From Streptomyces gardneri (GTDB lineage: Bacteria; Actinomycetota; Actinomycetes; Streptomycetales; Streptomycetaceae), in NCBI RefSeq assembly GCF_006539185.1, contig NZ_BJMN01000023.1:106161-170160 (forward strand): 64,000 bases of DNA, written 5' to 3'. Positions 24,319-32,900 of the stretch are shown in pieces (within the stretch, counting starts at the first letter, position 1; every line of letters begins with the position of its first letter). The position numbers and the translations under genes were made by a program. Under the pieces are notes generated by a model that searched no databases, was not told where the DNA came from, and saw only the letters and a list, made by a program, of their open reading frames with translations.

Positions 24319-24981
24319 CAGGACGATCGCCGTGATCACCAGTCCGCCCCGGGCGATCCAGCGCCCGGTGAAGTGCTCGCGCGGAGCTCCCCCGACCACC
24401 GGCCCGGGTACGAGCAGCCGGGCGTCGAAGGTACCCGTGTCGCCTTCCCCGTCCTCCGGGGTGAACTCGAGCACCGCCTCGTCGAAGTCCAACTCCCGCC
24501 CGGTCAGCGGGTACCAGGTCTTGAAGACGCTCTCCTTGGCACTGAAGAGGAGCTTGCCCCAGGAGACCCCCGGCTTCCGGGCCTCCAGGGCGGCCAGGTG
24601 ACGGCGTTCCTCGGGCAGTGACACCACCCCGAGGACGCCGTCCGGCAGGGGCCCGGCCGGCTCGGCGTCTATGCCGAGCGACACGACGTCCGCCGCCCTG
24701 GCCACCGCGGCGGCCCGGTAGCCCTCGCAGTGGGTCATGCTTCCCGTGATGCCCGCCGGCCACCGCGGCTCCCCGCGCGGGCCCGGCGTCAGGGGGCCCT
24801 CGGGCACCCCGAACCGGGCCAGCGCACGCCGCGCGCAGAGCCGGACGGTGGCGAACTCCTGCTGCCGCCGCTCGACCGAGTTGGCGACGAGCGCCGTCTC
24901 CTCGGGGAAGAGCGTGACCGGTTCGGAGTCGTCGAGACGCCACGCCGTGGCGACCGATCCGGGCACGAGCTCGCCGATCAT
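24310..24981 (-). CDS. 4'-phosphopantetheinyl transferase, Sfp/EntD type
   Basis: A 223-residue PPTase that moves the phosphopantetheine arm from CoA to a serine of carrier proteins. Motif 1 region reads GPRGEPRWPAGITGSMTHCEGY, motif 2 is SLGIDAEP with the metal-binding Asp and Glu, and motif 3 is LLFSAKESVFKTWYP with the canonical KE and Lys. The EntD-like N-terminus LFPEETALVANSVERRQQEFATVR is also present. This is the likely general activator of PKS and NRPS carrier proteins. The ATG at 24981 is used. A 45-bp gap separates it from the Tat-exported beta-helix gene on the same strand. Confidence 0.92.
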   Translation of the reverse strand: MIGELVPGSVATAWRLDDSEPVTLFPEETALVANSVERRQQEFATVRLCARRALARFGVPEGPLTPGPRGEPRWPAGITGSMTHCEGYRAAAVARAADVVSLGIDAEPAGPLPDGVLGVVSLPEERRHLAALEARKPGVSWGKLLFSAKESVFKTWYPLTGRELDFDEAVLEFTPEDGEGDTGTFDARLLVPGPVVGGAPREHFTGRWIARGGLVITAIVLTG

Positions 24982-25033
24982 GGTGTTCCCTCCGCGTACG
25001 GGGTGATCACGGGGTGGTGCCGGGACCGGACCG

Positions 25034-26353
25034 TCAGGCCGGGTTCTTCACGTCCGCGACGTAGGTCGCGCCGCCGAGGCAGTCGCGGATGTCGTACCGG
25101 GGCGCGGCCGACCCGGTCCACCGGAGGAAGCCGGTGGCGCCGGTCGCGGACGTCATGTCGATGAATCGGCATCCGTCGTAGAGGAGCTTACCGGCGGTGG
25201 TGGCGGCGGAGCCGGTGGCGACCTGGTGCGAGCCCATGAGCGCGCAGTCGGTGTAGCGGACCGTCGGGCCGCGGTCGCCGTTGGCGTTGAACGCGTACGT
25301 GTGCGTCACGGCGTCCGGCGCCCAGGACTTGAAGCTCAGCGCGGTGTCGTCGCAGGACACGAAGCTGATGCTGCCCTTGTACCAGCGGGAGTCGATGACC
25401 TTGTGGCCGAGGCCGCGCAGCTCGAACCGGATGCCCTGGGCGTACAGGCGCATCGTGGAGTCGGCCCGGGTCGGCGCGTCCGAACCGAGCTGGAAGAACG
25501 TGCCGTTGGAAGCGGCGTCCGTGAGGATGTACGAGCCGCCGATGAAGTTCATCGAGCCGCCGCGGTTGTTCTTCACGAACACGCCGGACTGGTACTCGAC
25601 CTTGCAGTCGCGGAACCAGTAGTTGAGGAACTGGTCCTGCTGGGTCGCGGCCGGGGTCATCCCCATGACGAGGAACGCGTCGGAGTAGGAGCCGCCGACC
25701 TGGCAACGGTCCCAGCCCATCTCGCTGTTCAGGTTGGAGGTGGTGGCCGGGCCGTCGAGGCCGATGCCGCGCTTCCAGGCGCCGCGCCACTCCACGTCGG
25801 TGTACCAGGTGTCCTGGACGCCGTAGGCGGCCGAGGAGTAGGCGTAGCAGAAGCTCGACGTGGCGTTCTCGCTGGTGAAGGTCAGCCCGGAGATCCGGAT
25901 GTTCTTGTAGCGCTGGTAGTTGGTCCACAGCGTGGTGTCGTTCGCGGTCGGCGCGTACACGATGCGGGACAGCCGCTTGCCGTAGCCGGTGATCGAGATG
26001 CCGTCGACGATGCCTCCGCCGCCCTCGCCGTTCACGTTGGGCAGGAGCGAGTCGGGCTGGGTCAGCAGGTAGGTGCCCGGCGGGATGACCAGCACCTTCT
26101 TCGGGACGGCTCCCGAGATCGGGTCGGGCTGGAAGGAGGCGAGCACCTCGGCGGCGGCGGCGCGGAAGGCGGCGTCGCTCGCGGTGGCGCCCGTCGGGTC
26201 GGCGCCCTTGCTGATGACGTCGACGCTGTACGGGTCGTCGCCCCCGCCGGCGGCGTACGCCGGGCTGCCGCCCAGCGCCATGACGCCCGCCGCGCCCGCG
26301 CCGGCCGTGGCCATCCCGCGTATCAGCGACCGTCGGTCCATGTTCCCGGTCAT
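25034..26353 (-). CDS. Tat-exported right-handed beta-helix protein
   Basis: A 439-residue exported protein. The N-terminus MTGNMDRRSLIRGMATAGAG is a twin-arginine signal followed by a hydrophobic stretch and cleavage after AYA. The mature part begins VDVISKGADPTGATASDAAFRAA, the classic start of pectate-lyase-superfamily (pectin lyase-like, GH28/GH55-type and phage tailspike-like) beta-helices, followed by KVLVIPPGTYLL and many short turns rich in Asn, Gly and Ser. It probably binds or cleaves an extracellular polysaccharide; catalytic residues could not be assigned. The ATG at 26353 has only a weak G-rich ribosome binding site. Confidence 0.83.
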   Translation of the reverse strand: MTGNMDRRSLIRGMATAGAGAAGVMALGGSPAYAAGGGDDPYSVDVISKGADPTGATASDAAFRAAAAEVLASFQPDPISGAVPKKVLVIPPGTYLLTQPDSLLPNVNGEGGGGIVDGISITGYGKRLSRIVYAPTANDTTLWTNYQRYKNIRISGLTFTSENATSSFCYAYSSAAYGVQDTWYTDVEWRGAWKRGIGLDGPATTSNLNSEMGWDRCQVGGSYSDAFLVMGMTPAATQQDQFLNYWFRDCKVEYQSGVFVKNNRGGSMNFIGGSYILTDAASNGTFFQLGSDAPTRADSTMRLYAQGIRFELRGLGHKVIDSRWYKGSISFVSCDDTALSFKSWAPDAVTHTYAFNANGDRGPTVRYTDCALMGSHQVATGSAATTAGKLLYDGCRFIDMTSATGATGFLRWTGSAAPRYDIRDCLGGATYVADVKNPA

Positions 26354-26502
26354 TCGTTGCCCCCCATATTCATGATCATGAAACAGACGGGACATACGAT
26401 CACGACTCCGGCGCGGAATCAAGAGCGTTCCGATGCGCAGGACCCGTCGGGGCGGGGCGTGTTGGGCGCCCCGCCGCCGAAACCCGGGCGCCGCGCCGGA
26501 TG

Positions 26503-27939
26503 TCAGGCGCCGCGCCGGATCCGGGCGGCCTGGCGGGCCTCGGCCTGCTTGCGGGCCTCGGCGGAGCGGCGGGACTCGTTCTTGGCGCGGCCGGACTTCC
26601 CGGGGACGGTGCCGATGCCCCGGAAGGCCGCGCCGCGCGGGGAGCGCTCCGGGGTGACGGGCGCGTTGCCTCCGATGGCGACGCCGGAGGGGGTCTTGGC
26701 GCCGGTGATCCGGCTCAGTTCGGCCTCGCCCGAGCGGACCTGGGTGATCTTCGGCCGGATGCCCGCGTCGGCCATGAGGCGTGCGACGTCCTTGCGCTGG
26801 TCCTGCGTGACCAGGGTGACGACGCTGCCGGACTCGCCGGCCCGCGCGGTGCGTCCGCCGCGGTGCAGGTAGTCCTTGTGGTCGGCGGGCGGGTCGACGT
26901 TGACGACGAGGTCGAGGTCCTCGATGTGGATGCCGCGGGCCGCGACGTTCGTCGCCACGAGGACGGTGATGACGCCGGTCCTGAACCGCTCCAGGGTGTG
27001 GATCCGCTGCGGCTGCGACTTGCCGCCGTGGAGCGCCGCCGCGCGGACGCCGCTGCCGAGGAGGTGGCGGGTGAACCGGTCGACGGCGGCCTTGGTGTCG
27101 AGGAACATCAGCACGCGCCCGTCGCGGGCGGCGATCTCGGTGGCGGTGGCGTACTTGTCGGGTCCGTGGACCTGGAGGACGTGGTGTTCCATCTCCGTGA
27201 CGGCGCCGGCCGAGGGGTCGACGGAGTGGACCACCGGGTCGCTGAGGTAGGTGCGGACCAGCAGGTCGACGTTGTGGTCGAGCGTGGCCGAGAAGAGCAG
27301 GTGCTGTCCGCCGGGGCGCATCTGGTCGAGCAGCTCGGTGACCTGGGGCATGAAGCCCAGGTCGGCCATCTGGTCGGCCTCGTCGAGGACGGTGATCCTT
27401 ACCTGGTCGAGGTGGCAGTCGCGGCGCTCGACGAGGTCCATGAGGCGGCCCGGGGTCGCGACGAGGAGCTCGACGCCCTCCCGGAGCGCGACGACCTGCC
27501 GGTTGATCGACACACCGCCGAAGACGGTGGCGGTCCGCAGCTTCAGGGCCTTCGCGTACGGCTCGAGCGCGTCGCCGACCTGCTGGGCGAGCTCGCGGGT
27601 GGGGACGAGGACCAGGGCCAGGGGCCTCTTGGCGTCGGCGCGCCGGCCGGCGAGACGGCTGAGGAGCGCGAGGCCGAAGGCGAGCGTCTTGCCGGATCCG
27701 GTGCGCGCGCGGCCGAGGACGTCGCGGCCCGCGAGGGCGTTCGGCAGGGTCGCGGACTGGATCGGGAACGGCGTGGTGACGCCGAGGTCGGTCAGCGTCC
27801 GCAGCACCTCGGCGGGGAGCTCCATGGCGCCGAAGGTGTCCGCGGGGGGCAGGGCCGGGGTGACGGTGGCCGGCAGCGCGAACTCCCCCTTGGAGGGGGC
27901 GGGGCGGCGGGTGTCGTTCGTGCGGTCCTGGCGGTTCAT
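26503..27939 (-). CDS. DEAD-box ATP-dependent RNA helicase, RhlE/DeaD-like
   Basis: A 478-residue superfamily 2 RNA helicase. Motifs in order: Q-motif region VTTPFPIQSATLP, motif I ARTGSGKT, Ia PTRELAQQ, Ib ATPGRLMDL, II VLDEADQMADLGF, III FSATL, IV VLMFLDTKAAVDRF, V VLVATNVAARGI and VI YLHRGGRTARAGESG. The C-terminal tail of about 80 residues is basic and likely binds RNA. A GAGGAAGG ribosome binding site precedes the ATG at 27939. It lies downstream of cspA on the same strand, and the cold shock protein plus helicase pairing suggests a role in RNA unwinding during cold adaptation, although a strong terminator separates them. Confidence 0.93.
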   Translation of the reverse strand: MNRQDRTNDTRRPAPSKGEFALPATVTPALPPADTFGAMELPAEVLRTLTDLGVTTPFPIQSATLPNALAGRDVLGRARTGSGKTLAFGLALLSRLAGRRADAKRPLALVLVPTRELAQQVGDALEPYAKALKLRTATVFGGVSINRQVVALREGVELLVATPGRLMDLVERRDCHLDQVRITVLDEADQMADLGFMPQVTELLDQMRPGGQHLLFSATLDHNVDLLVRTYLSDPVVHSVDPSAGAVTEMEHHVLQVHGPDKYATATEIAARDGRVLMFLDTKAAVDRFTRHLLGSGVRAAALHGGKSQPQRIHTLERFRTGVITVLVATNVAARGIHIEDLDLVVNVDPPADHKDYLHRGGRTARAGESGSVVTLVTQDQRKDVARLMADAGIRPKITQVRSGEAELSRITGAKTPSGVAIGGNAPVTPERSPRGAAFRGIGTVPGKSGRAKNESRRSAEARKQAEARQAARIRRGA

Positions 27940-28166
27940 GAGTGCCTTCCTCGATGCGTCGATGCGGTGATGCGGCGCGTATCAAGGAATCCACGGCGTG
28001 AATGTGCCGGAGGAATTGCAGGAACGGGCCGAGAACAGTACCTGTACGGATCCGGGCACATCCGTGCGATGCGGTACCACGTCACGGCATCCGGTGTGGG
28101 AATGCCGGGGACCCGGCGGGCGGCGGCCTGCGGCCCGCGGGCTTCAGGCCCGGTAAAACGCGACAA

Positions 28167-28201
28167 CCGGTGCCCCCCACCCTGGGGGTGGGGGGCACCG
28201 G
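28167..28201 (-). terminator. Strong hairpin terminator after cspA
   Basis: A perfect 16-bp stem (28167-28182 with 28186-28201) and a TGG loop, with arms starting CCGGTGCCCCCCACCC. It lies 20 bp after the cspA stop codon. The high stability suggests efficient intrinsic termination despite the missing U-tract. Confidence 0.85.
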
Positions 28202-28221
28202 CTACGTCAAGCGCGTCAAGC

Positions 28222-28425
28222 TTAGGCGGGGGTGATGTTCTCCGCCTGCGGGCCCTTCTGGCCCTGCGTGACGTCGAAGTTCACCTTCTGGCCCTCCTGC
28301 AGCTCACGGAAGCCGGAGGACGCGATGTTCGAGTAGTGGGCGAAGACGTCGGGGCCGCCACCCTCCTGCTCGATGAAGCCGAAGCCCTTTTCCGAGTTGA
28401 ACCACTTAACGGTGCCGGTAGCCAT
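28222..28425 (-). CDS. Cold shock protein, CspA family
   Basis: A 67-residue single cold shock domain. RNP1 is KGFGFIE and RNP2 is DVFAHYSNI, and the start MATGTVKWFNSEKGFGFIEQ is typical of streptomycete CspA (SC 7.0-like) proteins. It binds single-stranded RNA or DNA as an RNA chaperone. GGAGAT six to ten bases before the ATG at 28425 is a good ribosome binding site. The 5' region to about 28620 is long and comparatively AT-rich, with runs such as TTTTTGTGTTTTC, so a regulated leader is possible. A strong terminator follows. Confidence 0.95.
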   Translation of the reverse strand: MATGTVKWFNSEKGFGFIEQEGGGPDVFAHYSNIASSGFRELQEGQKVNFDVTQGQKGPQAENITPA

Positions 28426-28677
28426 GCGATATCTCCTTCGAGGCATTACCCGGAATTCACACTGCGTGAATCCCGGCGTCGCCGCGATGATTGCCCCGTC
28501 CGGAAAAAGCACCGAAAACACAAAAAGTGCTCTGGCGGGGGTGAACCCACCTAAGCACTTGAAGTCTATGGGAACCACAACTGCAACTGATAACTACTGT
28601 ATCACGGAATGGGCCGGAGAGCTCTTTGACACCGAACTTCTTCGGTTTTCGCGTCGGCCCGGCCCTCCGGAAGCCCG

Positions 28678-29760
28678 TCACAGAGCCTCTGTGGCCCCCT
28701 CCCGCGCCGTCTCGCGCGCCTCGCGCAGCGCCGTGTGGACCGACCAGACCACCGACACCAGCGGCACGGCGACCACCGCGCCCACGATGCCGGCCGCGAT
28801 CGAGCCCGCGATGACCGAGATGGCCACCACCAAGGGGTGGAGCCGTACGGCCCAGCTCATGACGAGCGGGTGCAGCACGTGCCCCTCGATCTGGCCCATC
28901 ACCACGATCAGGGCGACCACGATCGCCGCCACCACGGGGCCCTGCGAGGCGAGCGCCACCACGGCGGCGACGGCGAGGGCGACGGGCGAGCCGATCAGGG
29001 GGACGAAGGCGGCGACGAACTCCAGGAGGGCGAGCGGGACGGCCAGCGGGACGCCGAGGAGCCAGAGCGCGAGGCCGACCAGGACCGCGTTCGTGGCGGC
29101 CACCAGCACGATCCCGTGCGTGTAGCCGGTGAAGGTCCGCCAGGCCGCGCGCCCCGCGATCCCCACCCGGCCCTGCACCGAGCTCGGCAGCTGCCCCTGG
29201 AACCAGGCCCACTGCCGGTCGCCCGCGTGGATGAAGAACACCGCGGAGAACACGGCCAGGGCCAGTGTCGTGAAGACGGCCACCACATGGCCGGCGCCGC
29301 TGACCGCCTCGCTCACCAGGGCGGACCGGTGGCTGGACAGGAACTGCCCGATCCTCGCCTGGAGGTCGGTGAGGGCCTCCGGGTGCAGCCTGAACGGCGG
29401 CCGCACCAGCCAGTCCTCGATCCGGTCGACACCGTCCCTGAACTCGCGCACGAGCGTCGTCCGCTCCCCCGCGACGGCCTCGCCGACCAGCGTGAGCACC
29501 CCGAGGACGAGCGCGATGCCGCCGAGCAGGGTGAGGGCGACGGCCAGGGGCCGGGGCAGGCCCTTGGCGACGACGTCGGCGACCGGGCGCAGCAGCGCGG
29601 TGATCACCAGGCCGAGGAAGACGGCGACGCCGATCTCGTGGAAACGGCCGAGGACGGCGAACAGGCTGTAGACGAGCAGGCCGACGATCAGCAGCCGCCA
29701 CGCGTACGCGGCGGCCGTGCGGAGGAAAGGGGTCACCGGCGGTGCTGTGCCTGGCTGCAT
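28678..29760 (-). CDS. AI-2E family transporter-like membrane protein
   Basis: A 360-residue membrane protein of the AI-2E (TqsA/YdiK/PerM) family with about eight helices. Typical features are the N-terminal pair LLIVGLLVYSLFAVLGR and EIGVAVFLGLVITALLRPVADVV, a large extracytoplasmic loop, then LLEFVAAFVPLIGSPVALAVAAVVAL and VVMGQIEGHVLHPLVMSWAVRLHPLVV, the most conserved block. The transported substrate of such proteins is mostly unknown. I place the start at ATG 29760; longer in-frame starts up to 29865 give an arginine-rich extension. It is divergent from the hypothetical gene at 30029. Confidence 0.88.
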   Translation of the reverse strand: MQPGTAPPVTPFLRTAAAYAWRLLIVGLLVYSLFAVLGRFHEIGVAVFLGLVITALLRPVADVVAKGLPRPLAVALTLLGGIALVLGVLTLVGEAVAGERTTLVREFRDGVDRIEDWLVRPPFRLHPEALTDLQARIGQFLSSHRSALVSEAVSGAGHVVAVFTTLALAVFSAVFFIHAGDRQWAWFQGQLPSSVQGRVGIAGRAAWRTFTGYTHGIVLVAATNAVLVGLALWLLGVPLAVPLALLEFVAAFVPLIGSPVALAVAAVVALASQGPVVAAIVVALIVVMGQIEGHVLHPLVMSWAVRLHPLVVAISVIAGSIAAGIVGAVVAVPLVSVVWSVHTALREARETAREGATEAL

Positions 29761-30028
29761 GGCGACGAGGTACCACCGGGGGCGCTCCGGGCCACGCCGC
29801 CGGCCCGACATTCGCCCGGTCAGCCGGGGCGGGCACACCTCACCGTCCGCCGCGGCGGCCGACACGCCGGTCTTCCTCGCGGGCGTCCTGAAGAACCGCC
29901 CGCTCCCGCGCGCGAACGCGCCCCCGTCCGGGGCGGCGGGGCATGCTCCCGGGTCTCGTGTTCGAGTGATCGTCCGCTGCTAGTGTCCGGTACGGGGCGG
30001 GTGTCCCGCGCCGCGTGAGGAGGAGCCC

Positions 30029-30763
30029 ATGAACGCCGCGGACGACGGACGGCAGCAGCTGGACGCGGCGAGCGTCCTCAACGCGAAGACGACGCTCCTC
30101 CAGCTCCTGGCCAGGGCCGGGGTCTGGTCCGGGGACGCCGAGGAGCTGATCGGGCTCGTGGAGGCCGGTGCCCTCGCCCTCGCCCACACCGAGATCGGCG
30201 AGAGCGGCCGGGCCGCGCCGGAAGGGAACGGCGAGCGCTACGAGGCCGGCTGGCGCGACGCCGCCCGTGCTGCCGCCGACGAGCTCGCGGACATCGCCGA
30301 ACGCACCCTGCGCCACGCCCTCGCCCCCGATCCGACGGTGTCCTCGCCGGACGACCGTTCTCCCGTCGGCCGGGCGGAGATGGAGCGGGCGAAGGTCGCG
30401 ATCACGCCGCTCTACCTCTCGTACACCGCCGTCTCCGACCTCGACCCCGACGCGACCGAGCAGGTGCTCACCGCCGTCCTCGGCACGATGAGCCCCCGGC
30501 AGCGCGCCGGGTACCCGGGACGGCTGACGGAGTTCGCCACGACCCATCACGCGCGTCTGGAGCGGCTGTACACGGAGTACGGTCCCGGCAGCGCCATCGC
30601 GATCCACGGGCGTTACTCGCTCGTGCACTCCCCCACCAGCGTCGCCGTGCTGGAACGGCTCGCCGCCGCGCCGGCGGCACTCCACGAGGAGTGGGACGCC
30701 GCCGAGCTGCCGCCGGCGTGGCTGGACGGCCTGATCACCGCGTGGGGCCCGACGGCCCCCTGA
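30029..30763 (+). CDS. Hypothetical protein
   Basis: A 244-residue soluble protein without a recognised family. It is helical and Ala/Glu-rich with no signal peptide or membrane segment. Notable segments are LNAKTTLLQLLARAGVWSGDAEEL, AEMERAKVAITPLYLSYTAVSDL and YTEYGPGSAIAIHGRYSLVHSPTSVAVLERL. GAGGAGGAG before the ATG at 30029 is a strong ribosome binding site and supports real expression. Its 3' end overlaps the convergent PPTase frame by 151 bp, so one of the two ends could be shorter than drawn. No functional link is evident. Confidence 0.65.
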   Translation: MNAADDGRQQLDAASVLNAKTTLLQLLARAGVWSGDAEELIGLVEAGALALAHTEIGESGRAAPEGNGERYEAGWRDAARAAADELADIAERTLRHALAPDPTVSSPDDRSPVGRAEMERAKVAITPLYLSYTAVSDLDPDATEQVLTAVLGTMSPRQRAGYPGRLTEFATTHHARLERLYTEYGPGSAIAIHGRYSLVHSPTSVAVLERLAAAPAALHEEWDAAELPPAWLDGLITAWGPTAP

Positions 30764-31386
30764 TCCGCGGGCCGGGGCCTCGGTCCGACGGCGAAGACCG
30801 TGACCGGGGCGGCGCAGGCCACCGCCGCCACGGCCGAGCGGTGCGGGTCCGTCCATGCGAGGAGCCGGAGATCGTCGTCGCCGGCCTTCAGCAAGGCTTC
30901 CGCGCGGACCCACAGGCGGAGCAGGGCCGTGCCCGGGTCCGGGGCCTCGGCGGCCTCGCGGACGGCGGCCTCGGGAAGGACCCGTCCCATGACGGACACG
31001 GGGCCCGGTCTGCGGGTGGCGGGTTCCACGTCGACGCCCACGGCACCGGGTCCGACGGCCGCCGCGGCGAGGCCGTCGGCGTGGCTCAGACTGACGCCCA
31101 CGCCGGGGTGGTCGGGGAGGTACGGGCGGCCGTGGCCGGGGCGGCCGCACTCGGCGCAGTACTGGGCGGGGGCCGACTCCTCCGGTGACCTTCCGGTGAA
31201 CCGGGCGACGCAGAGCCGCAGCAGCAGCCGTGCGGCCAGGACGTCGTCCCGGCGGCTCGGCACGCGTATCGCCGCGAGCCGACGCAGCTCCCAGGGTGCG
31301 AGCAGCCCCTCGTGCAGCCGGGGGTGGGCCAGGACTTCGCCGGTGGTCGCGACGGCCGCCAGTGCCGTACGGCCGTCGCCGGTCAT
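30613..31386 (-). CDS. Second 4'-phosphopantetheinyl transferase, cluster-associated
   Basis: A 257-residue Sfp-type PPTase. The N-terminal half has VPSRRDDVLAARLLLRLCVARF and a cysteine pair QYCAECGRPGHGRPYLPDHP. The magnesium-binding motif is AVGVDVEPA. Motif 3 reads LWVRAEALLKAGDDDLRLL: the Trp, Glu and final Lys are present, but the Lys of the usual KE pair is Ala. The C-terminal 50 residues (Ser/Ala-rich, read antisense to the convergent gene) are doubtful, so the true end may differ. It starts 11 bp after the carrier protein stop and very likely serves that carrier protein. Activity is plausible but the altered motif deserves notice. Confidence 0.78.
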   Translation of the reverse strand: MTGDGRTALAAVATTGEVLAHPRLHEGLLAPWELRRLAAIRVPSRRDDVLAARLLLRLCVARFTGRSPEESAPAQYCAECGRPGHGRPYLPDHPGVGVSLSHADGLAAAAVGPGAVGVDVEPATRRPGPVSVMGRVLPEAAVREAAEAPDPGTALLRLWVRAEALLKAGDDDLRLLAWTDPHRSAVAAVACAAPVTVFAVGPRPRPADQGAVGPHAVIRPSSHAGGSSAASHSSWSAAGAAASRSSTATLVGECTSE

Positions 31387-31397
31387 GGTCGAGCCGG

Positions 31398-31661
31398 TCA
31401 GCCGGTGGTGGCGGGACCGGGGGCCGCGGCCGCTCCGGAGGGGGTCAGGAAGCGTCGTTCCACGCGGCTGAGCGTGCGGAAGTCGTCGATGGTGACTTCC
31501 TGGAGGTCGATGGTGTCGCCGGAGATCTCCTCCAGGAGGTCGATGAACTCCAGGAAGTCCATCGAGTCGATGAGCCGGGCCTCGATGAGGTCCTCGTCGA
31601 CGTCGATGGGGCCGTCGAGGCCGGGGTTCTTCTCGTGGAGCCACTCGGCGATGCGTTCCAT
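31398..31661 (-). CDS. Free-standing acyl/aminoacyl carrier protein
   Basis: An 87-residue carrier protein. The phosphopantetheine attachment Ser33 is in IDSMDFLEFIDLLEE, the standard DSx motif at the start of helix 2. Helix 1 (MERIAEWLHEKNP) and the acidic helix 3 region (VTIDDFRTLSRVERR) are complete, followed by an Ala/Pro tail of about 15 residues. It sits between the amino acid:[carrier protein] ligase and a PPTase, the expected trio. By analogy to the Bradyrhizobium carrier proteins it would carry an aminoacyl thioester. The ATG at 31661 has AAGGAG 11 bases upstream. Confidence 0.9.
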   Translation of the reverse strand: MERIAEWLHEKNPGLDGPIDVDEDLIEARLIDSMDFLEFIDLLEEISGDTIDLQEVTIDDFRTLSRVERRFLTPSGAAAAPGPATTG

Positions 31662-31703
31662 GGTGCGGGTCACTCCTTGTTGCTGTGCGGGTTCGGTGGG
31701 GTG

Positions 31704-32561
31704 TCAGGACCGGGCGGCGCGGAGGCGGACGAGGGCCTGCTCGGGGGTGCCGTGGGCGAGGATCATCGCGTGCACCCAGCGTTCGACGCCGAAGGCGACG
31801 CAGGCGCTGTACGCCGGTCCCTCGGCGCCGGCCCGGATGTCCAGCCGCTCGCCGAAGAAGTTGCGGTGCCGGTTCACGGAGGCGATGGCCGTGCCGTCGG
31901 GAGCGCTGAACTCGTGCTTGACGGGGTCGAGCGCCATGAGACGGGCCCGGGAGCCGCCCCGGTCGTAGAAGGGGTCGTCGGCCGTGGCCCGGGTCAGTTC
32001 GAGACCCAGGAGTCCGGCCAGTTCCCGGACGAACTCGGCCCCCTTCTCCAGGTGTTCGACCGCTCCTTGCTTGGTGCCGAGGTACAGGACCTCGCGCATG
32101 TGGAAGCCCCACAGGCGCCGCAGGCCGTCGTAGTGGGTCTCGTTGCGGAAGCAGCGGCCGGTCGCGGAGAGCCGCAGCCCGTCCTCGCCGACGTCCCGGC
32201 CCTCCAGGGAGAGCAGCAGGCCGTAGCAGGTGGCCGAGGGGAGCAGGTGCCCGGTGGGCCGCAGCGGCAGCTCCCCCGGATCCTCGCCGGCCGCCAGGCC
32301 GTCGAGCGCCTCGGGGGTGAACCGCCCGGCCGAGACGCCGAGATGGGGGAAGTTGCGGAAGTAGTCCAGCCGGGCGAGGCCCTCGACGGACAGCAGGGGC
32401 GGTCCGACCACTTCGGGGGCGGAGAGGCGGGCGGCCAGGCCGGTCAGCAGGGCGTCGAGGCCGTGCAGCAGGGCGGTGTGGACCGGGTCGAGCGTGAGCA
32501 GACCCGGACCGGGGTTCTTCAGGCCGCCGTCCGGCAGGGCCGTGCTGCTGGTTGTACTCAT
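31704..32561 (-). CDS. Amino acid:[carrier protein] ligase, SerRS-like class II synthetase homologue
   Basis: A 285-residue homologue of atypical seryl-tRNA synthetase without the N-terminal tRNA-binding domain. Class II motif 2 is TGRCFRNETHYDGLRRLWGF with Arg139 and Glu141; motif 3 is AFGVERW with Arg261. Cys112 (SATCYGLL), Glu157 (FHMREVLYLGT) and Cys254 (YSACVAFG) match in spacing the zinc ligands of the Bradyrhizobium enzyme Bll0957 as I remember them. Such enzymes activate Gly, Ala or a similar small amino acid with ATP and load it onto the phosphopantetheine of a small carrier protein, here the product of 31398-31661. AGGGAG precedes the ATG at 32561. The zinc site suggests binding of the substrate amino group; the substrate itself cannot be named. 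Confidence 0.87.
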   Translation of the reverse strand: MSTTSSTALPDGGLKNPGPGLLTLDPVHTALLHGLDALLTGLAARLSAPEVVGPPLLSVEGLARLDYFRNFPHLGVSAGRFTPEALDGLAAGEDPGELPLRPTGHLLPSATCYGLLLSLEGRDVGEDGLRLSATGRCFRNETHYDGLRRLWGFHMREVLYLGTKQGAVEHLEKGAEFVRELAGLLGLELTRATADDPFYDRGGSRARLMALDPVKHEFSAPDGTAIASVNRHRNFFGERLDIRAGAEGPAYSACVAFGVERWVHAMILAHGTPEQALVRLRAARS

Positions 32562-32786
32562 GGAATCCGCTCCCTCTCAGCGTGTGCGAACAGTCGGGGG
32601 CGTAGGCGGGTGGGCAGGGCGACGATCCACGGCGTGAGTGCGGTGCTGGCCGGATCGGTTCGGTCGGTCCGGTCCGAACGTCCGGGAACGCGGTCGCCGT
32701 CGACCGGGCGCGGCGGTGCGCCCGGCCGTGCCCCACCGGGGACCACGGCCTGCGAAGGGGCCCCTGTGATCGGAGCCGCGCCATGG

Positions 32787-32816
32787 ACCCTAGGACAGCT
32801 CTCCGCACATTGTCTA
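32787..32816 (-). promoter_or_regulatory. Leftward promoter candidate for the ligase-carrier-PPTase operon
   Basis: On the minus strand TAGACA (32816-32811), an 18-nt spacer and TAGGGT (32792-32787) resemble a vegetative promoter. The -35 hexamer lies inside the palindrome at 32810-32821, so a repressor bound there would block it. Confidence 0.45.
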
Positions 32817-32821
32817 GACCA
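32810..32821. promoter_or_regulatory. GntR/DasR-like palindromic site 1
   Basis: TTGTCTAGACCA differs at one position from TGGTCTAGACCA, the core of the DasR-responsive element as I remember it, and contains the general GntR core GTCTAGAC. It overlaps the leftward -35. Confidence 0.5.
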
Positions 32822-32900
32822 CAGCTGGCGGGTCGGCGCGGGTCGCCGAGTGTTCGTTTCGATCTTCCGGACAAGTCAACTGTGCATATCCGGCCGACGC

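Noticed and set aside
30029..30763. Hypothetical gene as part of the aminoacyl-carrier cluster
   Set aside because: It is convergent, shows no linked family, and its overlap with the PPTase end suggests independent origin.
31687..32874. Arginine/proline-rich continuation of the PPTase frame upstream of 31386
   Set aside because: It overlaps the carrier protein and ligase genes on the same strand in another frame; no PPTase needs such an extension.
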